NCBI RefSeq assembly: GCF_030381805.1
Contig: NZ_JAUDRH010000007.1
Span: 62,001 to 126,000, forward strand
DNA length: 64,000 bases
Source: Chlorogloeopsis sp. ULAP01
GTDB lineage: Bacteria; Cyanobacteriota; Cyanobacteriia; Cyanobacteriales; Nostocaceae
Direction: 5' to 3'
Positions 18,924 through 26,760 of the stretch are shown in pieces. How positions within the stretch are numbered: the first letter of the stretch is position 1; each line of letters starts with the position of its first letter. The position numbers and the translations under genes were made by a program. Under the pieces are notes generated by a model, which saw only the letters and a list, made by a program, of their open reading frames with translations, made no database searches and had not been told where the DNA came from.

Positions 18924-20198
18924 ATGGAAATGCGAACCGCCAAGCAGATCGCGGGCAAGATGCCCGCCCCACAAGCACTAAGGGGAGAAGGGGAGATTAT
19001 AGCTTATTTACGATCGCCTGTTGCTATTCGGGAACGTTGCCAAGAATTGTTTGAGATGGCAGTGGCAGAGCGTTCGCCTCATTTTACTTGCAATCTGTCC
19101 CAGTTGGAGTGGGTGGCAGACTATGTAATTGAGGTGATGCACGAACAATACCCAGATTTGCAAATCCCTTTTCACAGTCGTTGGCGACATTTTGAGGCAG
19201 GGGGTATACCGCGTTTAGCGAAGTTGGATGAGAAGTTAGCGGAACTAACGCCAACCCAAAAAGCTGCTGCCAAGTTTGATTTGGCAATAATTAGCGTTTT
19301 ATTGGATGCTGGTGCTGGCGATCGCTGGCAATATTACGAACAGGATACGAAACTAATTTTTCAACGTTCCGAAGGCTTGGCAGTAGCTAGTTTCCAGATG
19401 TTTTTTCAAGGGGTTTTTTCGAGCGATCGGCATCAGCCCCTGCAAGTAGATGCTCAAAGATTGCAAGCACTAACTGAACAAGAATTGGCAGATGGTTTTC
19501 AGGTAAATTTAGAAAATTCATTGCTGGGAATGTCCGGGCGATTAAATTTATTACAAAAATTAGGTCAAGTTATACTTACTTCACCTCAGATGTTTGGGGA
19601 ACAAAATCCTCGTCCGGGCAATTTGGTAAATTTCCTTTTGGCACAAGTGAAAAACAACCAACTAGCAGCCCAAACTGTCTTAAGTGGTATTCTGGAAGGA
19701 CTAAGTAACATTTGGCCAGGACGCATCGAAATTGCTGGAGTAAACTTGGGAGATGTCTGGTATCATCCAGCAGTTAGCAATGATGGCTTGGTACCATTTC
19801 ACAAACTATCTCAATGGCTTACCTACTCTCTGCTAGAACCGCTACAAGAGCTAGGTGTAGAAATTACGGGATTAGATGCCTTAACTGGATTGCCAGAATA
19901 CCGCAACGGTGGATTATGCCTCGACTTGGGACTAATCAACGTCAAAAATCCCAATATTTTTTCCCAATCTCATTCAGTGGCATCGGAAATAATAGTTGAG
20001 TGGCGTGCTTTGACCGTAATTCTCTTAGATTACATCGCCGCCACAGTGCGAGAAAAATTGGGCATGAGTGCGCAAGAATTACCGCTCGTAAAAATTCTCC
20101 AAGGCGGAACTTGGGCAGCAGGGCGAAAAATTGCTGCTCAACTCCGAACAGGTGGCATCCCGCCAATACAAATAGAAAGCGATGGAACGGTATTTTAG
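18924..20198 (+). CDS. URC4/Urg3-like protein (DUF1688)
   Basis: A 424-residue soluble protein of the DUF1688 family, recognised from AYLRSPVAIRERCQELFEMA, HSRWRHFEAGGIPR, GDRWQYYEQDT, NVGDVWYHPAV-like GVNLGDVWYHPAV and the C-terminal EIIVEWRALTVILLDYIA. In yeast, URC4 is needed to use uracil as nitrogen source, but its chemical step is unresolved. It starts 80 bases after the URC1-like gene on the same strand, with a heptamer repeat in the gap, and probably shares its transcript. No obvious catalytic motif from a known enzyme class is visible. Confidence 0.88.
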   Translation: MEMRTAKQIAGKMPAPQALRGEGEIIAYLRSPVAIRERCQELFEMAVAERSPHFTCNLSQLEWVADYVIEVMHEQYPDLQIPFHSRWRHFEAGGIPRLAKLDEKLAELTPTQKAAAKFDLAIISVLLDAGAGDRWQYYEQDTKLIFQRSEGLAVASFQMFFQGVFSSDRHQPLQVDAQRLQALTEQELADGFQVNLENSLLGMSGRLNLLQKLGQVILTSPQMFGEQNPRPGNLVNFLLAQVKNNQLAAQTVLSGILEGLSNIWPGRIEIAGVNLGDVWYHPAVSNDGLVPFHKLSQWLTYSLLEPLQELGVEITGLDALTGLPEYRNGGLCLDLGLINVKNPNIFSQSHSVASEIIVEWRALTVILLDYIAATVREKLGMSAQELPLVKILQGGTWAAGRKIAAQLRTGGIPPIQIESDGTVF

Positions 20199-20208
20199 GT
20201 TAAAAATA

Positions 20209-20320
20209 CCTGGAACTTCAGTTCCAGGCTTATAACTTAAGTCCGTTAAAACGGACTCAAGAAGTGATTGAGTCAGCTTTAGCTGACTTTAGCTTTGAGC
20301 CAAGAAATTTATTTCTTGGC
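20209..20320. repeat. Array of four consecutive hairpins
   Basis: Four near-perfect stem-loops follow each other: CCTGGAACTTCAGTTCCAGG (20209-20228), AGTCCGTTAAAACGGACT (20240-20257), AGTCAGCTTTAGCTGACT (20271-20288), and arms GCCAAGAAAT/ATTTCTTGGC (20299-20320). Stems are 8-10 pairs with 2-4 base loops. The array starts 10 bases after the URC4 stop codon. The four stems are unrelated in sequence, so it is a composite dispersed repeat rather than a simple terminator, although it may stop or stabilise the transcript. Confidence 0.8.
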
Positions 20321-20467
20321 GGACAAGGGCTTAGATGCAAGATATGAATTATGGGAGGTGATTTGGGCTTTGGCTAGTTGCGATCGGTATTTGGAAGGTG
20401 ATGTTAGGGTGTCCCAGGAAGGGAATACGGAAGATTTAAGAGTATTAATGGGTGTAGAAGCTATGTT

Positions 20468-21408
20468 ATGGATGAATTTGAAGAATTTATTAGGGGACGT
20501 GCTTTGGCTGAGGAAATTATTAAACGTTATGAAACTGGGGAGCGAAACTTTACTGGTATCGAATTGAAGCATACTGTTATTGACGCCACCTGTTTTATGG
20601 ACGTTGATTTCAGCAGAGTCAATTTGCAGGAGTGTTTGCTCCAAGTCGCCTATCTGGTTAATGCCAGCTTTAGTTATGCCAACTTGGAAGGAACTGGTTT
20701 CAGTGCTTCTCTAATTAATTGTAACTTGAGTAACACCAATCTCCGGGAGGCCAGTTTTAGGTATGCTGATTTGACTGGTACTAACCTTACTGGTGCTGAT
20801 TTGAGGGAAACTAAATTGATTGGTTGTAACTTGAGGGATGCCAATTTACTGGTATTAGAACCACGGAAGGGACTATTTTCTGCGACACTATTATGCCACA
20901 TGGAAGAATTGAAACCAACTCTCCCAAAGTTCTTGATGCCCAGGAGTTGCTCAAGCGTTATGCTGATGGGGAAAGAGATTTCCGAGATATTATCTTGCAT
21001 CGAGTTGACTTGAGTGGGGTCAATCTGCGATCGATTAACTTGTGTGGCGCCCATTTGAGTTATGTCAACTTGCAAGGTGCCATCTTGGAGGGCGACGATT
21101 TGTCGGCTCACTTCATCTGTTGTGATATGAGGAATAGTGAGTTGATTTGCCCAGATGTTGACTATAGGGGAAAGGCTCCAAAGTTGATTTGTAGCGACTT
21201 GCGACGAGCTAAGTTGAGATGGTTTGAATGGTGTGGTTCTAAATTCATTGGTAATAACTTTCAAGGAGCCGAGGGAATTGGCGCTGGCAGTGGTGAGGGC
21301 TTCGCCTTTATTCACAACACTACTTGGATTGGTGGCTCGTTTGTCGGCGATCCCACCTGGGGATTGCAACCATTGAATTTCAGAGATATTGATCCCAGAG
21401 ACTTCTGA
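20468..21408 (+). pseudogene. Pentapeptide-repeat protein gene with a frameshift
   Basis: The first frame (20468-21013) starts MDEFEEFIRGRALAEEIIKRYETGERNF and runs through pentapeptide repeats such as ANLEGTGFSASL and ADLTGTNLTGADLRETKL to NLRDANL. At about 20850 the repeat logic leaves this frame and continues in the next as TGIRTTEGTIFCDTIMPHGR, then LDAQELLKRYADGERDF and a second repeat block ending DPRDF at 21408. One missing base in AATTT(N)ACTGGT explains it. Restored, the protein would be about 313 residues with two ELLKRY-GERDF modules. Alternatively two overlapping genes, the second starting at 20893. It splits URC4 from upp. Confidence 0.75.
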
Positions 21409-21588
21409 GAAGTGCGATCGCCCTCTGTTGTAAGTTGAGTTGAGGAACGTAGACGCGGTGACGCAACAGCCGACGTATACATTGATATAGCTTCGGTGAA
21501 GGGTAACCCAACATAATCAACCGTCTTGATTAGTTTTGCTGGCATTATTTTGCTGGCATTATATAGAGAAAGTTTGAGAAATGCTCTC

Positions 21589-21634
21589 ATGACCTAATGA
21601 CTAATAACCAATGACTAATGACTAATAACAAAAC
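21589..21634. repeat. Heptanucleotide tandem repeat (TAATGAC type)
   Basis: Imperfect tandem copies of the heptamer AATGACT/AATAACC run up to the start of the upp gene. The same repeat appears at 18842-18858 just after the URC1-like gene and at 59286-59330 at the end of clpP. These match the short tandemly repeated sequences typical of heterocystous cyanobacteria. Confidence 0.75.
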
Positions 21635-22270
21635 ATGGGAAATCAAGTAATACTCATTGAGCATCCATTGATTCAGCACAAACTCACGCTGATGCGTAAA
21701 GCCGAAACTAGTACGGTGAAATTTCGTGTCCTCCTGAAAGAAATTGGTATGTTGCTGGGGTATGAGGTAACGCGAGATTTACCACTAAAACATGAAAAAA
21801 TTCAAACACCGCTAGCCTCGATGAATGCTCCTATCCTTGCTCCAGAAAAAAAATTAGTCATAGTTTCTATTCAAAGGGCGGGGCAGGGAATTTTGGATGG
21901 GATGCTAGAGTTGATGCCATCAGCACGAGTAGGACATATTGGCTTATATCGCGATCCCAAAACTTTGATTCCTATAGAGTATTATTTCAAAGTTCCCCAT
22001 GACATAGAAAAGCGAGATGTGCTGGTTGTTGATCCGATGTTAGCAACCGGGAACTCGGCTGTTGCAGCAGTAGAAAGAGTCAAATCAACAAATCCTCTGT
22101 CAATTAAGTTTGTTTGTTTGCTTGCCGCACCAGAAGGCATTGAACATTTCACTCAGGTTCACCCAGATGTGCCTATTTACACAGCAGCTATTGATGAAAA
22201 ATTAGATGAACACGGCTATATTCTTCCTGGAATGGGAGATGCTGGAGATAGATTATTTGGAACTAGGTAA
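21635..22270 (+). CDS. upp: Uracil phosphoribosyltransferase
   Basis: A 211-residue type I phosphoribosyltransferase. The PRPP loop VLVVDPMLATGNSA is at residues 129-142 and the uracil-binding tail YILPGMGDAGDRLFGT is at the C-terminus; IQRAGQGILDGMLELMPSARVGHIGLYRD is also diagnostic. It converts uracil and PRPP to UMP. In yeast the UPRT homologue URC6 acts with URC1 and URC4 in uracil breakdown, so besides salvage it may feed the pathway of the two upstream genes. Same strand, 1.4 kb downstream, separated by the frameshifted pentapeptide gene. Confidence 0.95.
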   Translation: MGNQVILIEHPLIQHKLTLMRKAETSTVKFRVLLKEIGMLLGYEVTRDLPLKHEKIQTPLASMNAPILAPEKKLVIVSIQRAGQGILDGMLELMPSARVGHIGLYRDPKTLIPIEYYFKVPHDIEKRDVLVVDPMLATGNSAVAAVERVKSTNPLSIKFVCLLAAPEGIEHFTQVHPDVPIYTAAIDEKLDEHGYILPGMGDAGDRLFGTR

Positions 22271-22332
22271 AATCTTTGTTTAGGCTTGTAGCCCGCGTGG
22301 GTTAGAATATTTGCAAGTTAAACCTTAGTACG

Positions 22333-22560
22333 ATGAGCATGCATCCCTTATTAAAGGTTGACATTTCTCAATTAACTGTGGCCGAGCGAATACAACTGGC
22401 AGAAGATTTGTGGGATAGCATCCTCGCAATACCAGAGGCGATTCCAGTAAGTCAAACACAAAAACGAGAATTGGACAGACGTTTGGAACTCTTCCGTCAA
22501 AACCCAACTCAGGGTTCAAGCTGGCAAGAAATTAAGCAAAAACTGGGCTTTTTTAAATGA
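22333..22560 (+). CDS. Antitoxin, addiction-module component (TIGR02574-like)
   Basis: A 75-residue protein with the family's LTVAERIQLAEDLWDSI helix and a C-terminal LDRRLELFRQNPTQGSSWQEIKQKL. Such proteins neutralise ParE/RelE-type toxins. The stop codon overlaps the start of the toxin gene by four bases (ATGA at 22557-22560), so translation is probably coupled. It lies 62 bases after upp. Confidence 0.9.
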   Translation: MSMHPLLKVDISQLTVAERIQLAEDLWDSILAIPEAIPVSQTQKRELDRRLELFRQNPTQGSSWQEIKQKLGFFK

Positions 22561-22856
22561 ATTATAAATTACTGATTCGCCCAGAAGCGGAGTTAGATAT
22601 CGAAGAAGCTTATGAGTGGTACGAAGAAGGCAATCCTGGCTTAGGTTATGAATTTATACGTGCTGTTGATACCTGTCTAGCCTCAGTTGGACGCAATCCT
22701 TTGCCGTATCCTGTAGTAAATCAGGAGGTGCGACGAGCTTTGATTCGTCGATTTCCTTACGGAGTTTTTTACTTTCTCGAAGAGGATAAAATTGTAGTTA
22801 TTGCCTGTTTCCACATTAAACGCGATCCCCAACAATGGCAAAATCAAAGTGATTGA
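22557..22856 (+). CDS. ParE/RelE-family toxin
   Basis: A 99-residue toxin of the ParE/RelE fold: LLIRPEAELDIEEAYEWYEEGNPGLGYEFI, NPLPYPVV, RRALIRRFPYGVFYFLEEDKIVVIACFH and RDPQQW. The conserved arginines and the FPY-x-VFY strand are intact, so it appears functional. Members poison DNA gyrase (ParE) or cleave mRNA on the ribosome (RelE); which applies is not evident. Overlaps its antitoxin gene. Confidence 0.9.
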   Translation: MNYKLLIRPEAELDIEEAYEWYEEGNPGLGYEFIRAVDTCLASVGRNPLPYPVVNQEVRRALIRRFPYGVFYFLEEDKIVVIACFHIKRDPQQWQNQSD

Positions 22857-23053
22857 ATGCGATCGCAATTTTTACTCTAGAAAAATATAAGCGATCGCAC
22901 GGCTTGAAAAATCTCTGCTTCGGCTGCATTTAATTTGAGATCAGGCGTAGTTGCTGCGTGCAAATACTTGTATTCACCCCAACCAAAAAAAGCTTATTTA
23001 CAGGGTAACTGATATCATCTATTTATAGTCGCAACCTTTTGGAGTGACTGTAT

Positions 23054-23305
23054 ATGTATAACATTGAGCTTACGGAAACACAGGCTGAAATTGCAGAATT
23101 ACTCAATCGAGTTTTGTCAGGAGAGGAAGTAATTATTTCAAACGCTGGGACTCCAGTTGCGCGTATAGTACCAATCGCAGAACAGTCTTTACCCCGAATA
23201 GCAGGGTTGGATAAAGGCAAAGTTGTAATTTCTCCTGATTTTGACACACCTTTACCAGATGACATTCTGAACGATTTTCTCAGCCCAGCAGATGTTAAAG
23301 AATGA
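23054..23305 (+). CDS. Phd/YefM-type antitoxin
   Basis: An 83-residue antitoxin with the Phd fold: IAELLNRVLSGEEVIISNAGTPVARIVPI, then a flexible tail ending ILNDFLSPADVKE that would wrap the toxin. Its last codons overlap the toxin start (ATGA at 23302-23305). The partner toxin gene is broken, so this antitoxin may now be a free DNA-binding repressor or may neutralise related toxins elsewhere. Confidence 0.88.
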   Translation: MYNIELTETQAEIAELLNRVLSGEEVIISNAGTPVARIVPIAEQSLPRIAGLDKGKVVISPDFDTPLPDDILNDFLSPADVKE

Positions 23306-23689
23306 GAGGATTACTTGATACCCATGCTTTTATTTGGTGGGTTACTGATGATTCACGACTTTCATCCACGGCTAAAAATATAATTACAGACCCTAGTAAT
23401 TTATTGTTTTTAAGTGCTGCAAGTGCATGAGAAATTGTTATTAAGGTACGTCTGGGAAAACTCACTTTACCCGAACCACCTGAAAGCTATATTCCAAGTC
23501 GGTTAGCTATGAACAGATTTGAAAGTCTACCGATTACATTGAATCATGCTTTGCAAGTTATAAATTTGCCCAGATTTACATCGCGATCCTTTTGATAGAA
23601 TAATTATTGCTCAAAGCCAAGTTGAGAATATGCCAATTTTGACGCTTGATAGTCAAATTGTTCAATATTCTGTTGATGTGATTTGGTAG
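23302..23689 (+). pseudogene. VapC-type PIN-domain toxin, broken
   Basis: Starting MRGLLDTHAFIWWVTDD, a PIN-domain N-terminus with the catalytic Asp, the frame hits TGA at 23428-23430 inside SAASA(stop)EIVIKVRLGKLTLPEP, where homologues have Trp (AWEI). Near 23570 the frame also shifts: the sequence NLPRF changes to PDLHRDPFDRIIIAQSQ and MPILTLDSQIVQY in another frame, ending TAG at 23687-23689. Two independent lesions mean no toxin is made. The intact protein would be about 128 residues. Confidence 0.88.
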
Positions 23690-23757
23690 CGATCGCATTT
23701 ACTTGTACACCCACAACCAAAAAGCGATCACACTGCTTTTAGTTACCTAATTTCCAT

Positions 23758-24600
23758 TTAATCATCAACAAATGCAATTCTTGCTTGTTGAGTTGATTGC
23801 AATTTTTCCTCCAAAAGTTTCCAATTTTCCTGTTCAATTAAGCTAATTAACTCATCAAGATTATGGCGATATTCTCGTAAAGACTTCAGCAATTCCTGCC
23901 GATTATACTGCGCCATCATCACTCCTAACTCTGGATTTCCACCCCCAACACGACTGGTATCTCGAAACCCGGAACTGGCAAGTTTCTGAGCTAATTGCAA
24001 TACTTTCGAGTCAGTTTCACTCATACAAGCAGCTATTAAAGAGGCACTCACCATCACAGGTAAATGAGAAATCCAACTCACTGCTTTATCATGGTCTTCT
24101 GGAACACAATGGTAAATAGTTGCTCGTAGCTGTCGGACAATTTGTTCTACAACCGTGACTGCTGTCTTTGGAGTTACAGTTGTTGGTGTTAATACATAAG
24201 GTCTATCTACAAATAAATGCTGCTGTGCCGCTTCAATACCACTTTCTGCTGTGCCTGCCATAGGATGCCCGCCGACGAAATTTTCCCATAATGAAGAAAT
24301 TGCTTGTACTATCGGTGTTTTCACTGAACCAACATCAGTAATGATTACATTAGAAGGTAGATAAGCAATTAGCTGTTCGACTGTGGGAATAATAAGTCCA
24401 ATTGGTGTACAAATGAATACTACTTCTGCGGTAACTAATAGGTTCGTGTCTACTGATGCCTCATCTACACTGCCTAGAGCGATCGCTTTAGTACAGGTTG
24501 ATTCCCGGCGACTGACTCCCAAGACATAATGTCCGTGCGATCGCAAATCTAAACCTAAAGAGCCGCCAATTAGTCCGAGTCCTAAAATACCAATTTTCAT
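23758..24600 (-). CDS. tyrA: Prephenate/arogenate dehydrogenase
   Basis: I start at ATG 24600 (MKIGILGLGLIGGSLG), giving 280 residues; a longer reading adds 19 residues that do not look conserved. The NAD(P) motif GLGLIGG is at 6-12, with VIITDVGSVKTPI, GGHPMAGTAESGIEAA and ISHLPVMVSASLI following. It carries out the oxidative decarboxylation step to tyrosine; cyanobacterial enzymes mostly use arogenate with NADP. No ACT domain is attached. The aroF-type DAHP synthase of the same pathway is at 35.6-36.6 kb. Confidence 0.93.
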   Translation of the reverse strand: MKIGILGLGLIGGSLGLDLRSHGHYVLGVSRRESTCTKAIALGSVDEASVDTNLLVTAEVVFICTPIGLIIPTVEQLIAYLPSNVIITDVGSVKTPIVQAISSLWENFVGGHPMAGTAESGIEAAQQHLFVDRPYVLTPTTVTPKTAVTVVEQIVRQLRATIYHCVPEDHDKAVSWISHLPVMVSASLIAACMSETDSKVLQLAQKLASSGFRDTSRVGGGNPELGVMMAQYNRQELLKSLREYRHNLDELISLIEQENWKLLEEKLQSTQQARIAFVDD

Positions 24601-24681
24601 TGTGATTTTGAAGTTGCATCTTTCAGATAATTTTGACGTTATTGACCGATTATTCAAGTCGGCATCCGGTGAGGTAGCCTA

Positions 24682-26235
24682 ATGACTGTAGAGGAATTAC
24701 TGGCCAAATATGAAGCGGGAATGAGAGACTTTAATAGTATTAACCTCTCAGAAGCTAACCTCAGAGGTGTAAAACTCAGCGAGGCTAATTTTAGTCATGC
24801 TAATTTTAGTATCGTAAACATGAGTGGTGCAAATCTTGGTGGCTCCAATTTAAGCCATGCCCAACTAAATGTGGCAAGACTGCGTGGTGCTCATCTTACC
24901 CAAGCTAATCTTAATCACGCCAGTCTCAACGTAGCCAATTTAATTCGGGCAGATCTAAGTCGCGCTCAACTTCAGTCAGCCTCGTTAATTCGTGCTGAGT
25001 TAATACGTGCCGATCTCAGTCGTGCCGATCTCATGCAAGCAAATCTCAGTAAAGCCGATTTGCGAGGTGCTGCACTTCGGCACGCTGTAATGAAACAGGC
25101 TAATTTAAACGAGGCTAATTTGAAAGATGCTTTCCTGACAGGAGCCAATTTAGAAGGAGCCAACTTAAGCAACACTGATTTAAGTAAAGCCGAGCTTAGT
25201 GGTGCCAATTTTCGAGATGCGGAAATGAGACAAGCAATTCTTAGCCATGCCGACTTGACTGGTGCGAATTTAAGTGGTACAAATCTTCGCTGGGCAGATT
25301 TAAGTGGGGCTAATCTACGTTGGGCAGATTTAAGTGGAGCTAAATTAAGTGGTGCAAATTTAATTGGGGCAGATTTAAGTAATGCCAATTTAACAAATAC
25401 GAGTTTGGTTCATGCCGATTTAACTCAGGCTAAATTAATTAAGGTGGAGTGGATAGGTGCAGACTTATCAGGAGCAACTCTGACAGGCTCCAAACTTTAT
25501 GCCACCTCCAGATTTGGTTTAAAAACCGAAGGTATAATTTGTGAATGGGTAGACCTTAGCCCCGGAGGCGATCGCTCGATCATCCAAAATTTCAATGCCG
25601 AAGAAACACGTGACTTTTTTAACGAAACCCTACCCACAATTCGGATTATTGTCGATAAACCTTTAGATCCAGAAGCTAATTTTGCGATCGCTGGTGCTTA
25701 TTACCAAATTGCTCAACAATATCAGCAATGGCAGCAACCCCCTAGTATGGAAATTGGACGTCGCCGTACAGTTTTTACTTTCCGCGTAGATAGCGATGTC
25801 AATTTATTTTCCACTGCTTATTTAGCTATTCTTCCCTTTCAAGACGCTGAAATTACTCAAGACAATATTCATCAAATCTTAGCAAGAATACATGGTGAAG
25901 ATACGCCTGTTACAACTGCGGCAAATCATCAAAAATTGCAGCAATTGACAGCACTAATTGAAACAGCAAGGGCAAATGCTAAGACTATTAAACAACTCAA
26001 AAATATCTGGCAAATTACAGCTAAACTGAACTTTTTCCAAGCACCAACTCAGACAATTTTAACTAATTCTAGTGCTCAAAGCCTGATTATACATTACCAC
26101 CATAATTTTGGTAAAAAATTTATTGAAAGTTCTGATGTCAATACTTCTATTTATGACGAAACTGCTCAAGAAATAGCTAATCAAAGTCTACTTTCTACAA
26201 GTTTAGTTATTGATTTTATCAAGGGATTCCATTAG
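24682..26235 (+). CDS. Long pentapeptide-repeat protein with C-terminal domain
   Basis: A 517-residue protein. After VEELLAKYEAGMRDF, about 50 pentapeptide repeats of the A(N/D)L-xx type run over residues 17-280 and should form a long right-handed quadrilateral helix. A different C-terminal domain (about 300-517) includes LPTIRIIVDKPLDPEANFAI and RTVFTFRVDSDVNLFSTAYLAIL. Such proteins are abundant in cyanobacteria and mostly of unknown function. Its start is divergent from tyrA, 82 bases away. Its 3' end runs into a decayed xisI start. Confidence 0.92.
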   Translation: MTVEELLAKYEAGMRDFNSINLSEANLRGVKLSEANFSHANFSIVNMSGANLGGSNLSHAQLNVARLRGAHLTQANLNHASLNVANLIRADLSRAQLQSASLIRAELIRADLSRADLMQANLSKADLRGAALRHAVMKQANLNEANLKDAFLTGANLEGANLSNTDLSKAELSGANFRDAEMRQAILSHADLTGANLSGTNLRWADLSGANLRWADLSGAKLSGANLIGADLSNANLTNTSLVHADLTQAKLIKVEWIGADLSGATLTGSKLYATSRFGLKTEGIICEWVDLSPGGDRSIIQNFNAEETRDFFNETLPTIRIIVDKPLDPEANFAIAGAYYQIAQQYQQWQQPPSMEIGRRRTVFTFRVDSDVNLFSTAYLAILPFQDAEITQDNIHQILARIHGEDTPVTTAANHQKLQQLTALIETARANAKTIKQLKNIWQITAKLNFFQAPTQTILTNSSAQSLIIHYHHNFGKKFIESSDVNTSIYDETAQEIANQSLLSTSLVIDFIKGFH

Positions 26236-26301
26236 TCCTCTTTTACAAGCAAATACTGTAACTATACGGATGCATTGGCGGTAGTATTCTACTCTCTCCA
26301 T
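26236..26301 (-). pseudogene. xisI N-terminal stub
   Basis: Directly overlapping the end of the xisH relic, ATG at 26301 begins MERVEYYRQCIR, the usual start of XisI-family proteins (normally about 110 residues), then the similarity stops and the frame runs into unrelated sequence at the end of the pentapeptide gene. The short match would be weak alone; the position right after xisH makes it convincing. Confidence 0.6.
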
Positions 26302-26561
26302 TCTATAACCTCTTTAATTGGGTCATAGACAACGAGCTTCAGTTGATAAAACCTAACGGCTTCTTGAACAAACAGTTCTTAGAAGAATGTTTTAAAAGTA
26401 TCAAAAGGTACTGCCAGATAAAGTGTCCGATCTGGTTCTTTCATTTGTGGGGCAAGCCGATAGTTGAGAAATTATCCCAATGCTACGTGAAAGTCAGTAA
26501 TTACCGAACTGTTTAGAAAACTTTTTACTTCAACTGCTGTTTTTCGCCCTGCTTTCTCAAC
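26289..26561 (-). pseudogene. xisH relic (fdxN-element excision controlling factor family)
   Basis: A minus-strand frame reads VEKAGRKTAVEVKSFLNSSV, then ITDFHVALG, TAA, FLNYRLAPQMKEPDRTLYL, AVPFDTFKTFF, TAA, ELFVQEAVRFYQLKLVVYDP and ends IEWRE. This is the C-terminal two thirds of XisH, a PD-(D/E)XK-like protein; the EVK motif is present. The stops at 26472-26474 and 26379-26381 both replace codons that are CAA (Gln) in relatives. The N-terminal third is missing. XisH/XisI pairs were first linked to excision of the fdxN element but are widespread in cyanobacteria. Confidence 0.85.
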
Positions 26562-26586
26562 TTATCTTGGGATTAAATTTTTAAGC

Positions 26587-26615
26587 TCATCCCCCGATTG
26601 AAGTCTGGGGGATGA
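26587..26615. repeat. Hairpin TCATCCCCC/GGGGGATGA
   Basis: A perfect 9-pair stem with an 11-base loop lies between the xisH relic and the MFS gene. It could end transcripts from either side, but lacks a T-run. Similar CCCCC/GGGGG hairpins occur at the ends of IS200/IS605-type elements in cyanobacteria, so it may be a transposon-end relic. Confidence 0.5.
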
Positions 26616-26760
26616 AAGCGGGCATCGGGAATTGGGCATTGGCCAATGCATGAATGCCCTTTGCCCCTTGCCCCAAGACGACGGACGACGGTTCTGAGCG
26701 CCCCTTAAAGGAATGGGCTTCCCCGTCGTCTTTTGGTGATCGTCCCTTTTTGATTCGATC

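Noticed and set aside
20295..20567. 90-residue frame between URC4 and the pentapeptide gene
   Set aside because: It starts with TTG inside a repeat region and ends in the wrong frame of the pentapeptide gene; no family resemblance.
20674..21369. 231-residue minus-strand frame opposite the frameshifted pentapeptide gene
   Set aside because: Shadow of the repeat periodicity; composition mirrors the plus-strand repeats.
21589..21634. Possible CRISPR-like array from short repeats
   Set aside because: Units are 7 bases long with no spacers; this is a tandem heptamer repeat, not CRISPR. No cas genes are present.
22860..22995. Minus-strand protein-like remnant containing EYKYLHAATTPDLKL
   Set aside because: A 38-codon frame between stops with no start and no family I can name; too short to list as a gene fragment with confidence.
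24972..25388. 138-residue open frame antisense to the pentapeptide gene
   Set aside because: It is the mirror of the repeated GCNAATTTA units; the peptide is a low-complexity LKSAPL repeat. The plus-strand frame is clearly the gene.
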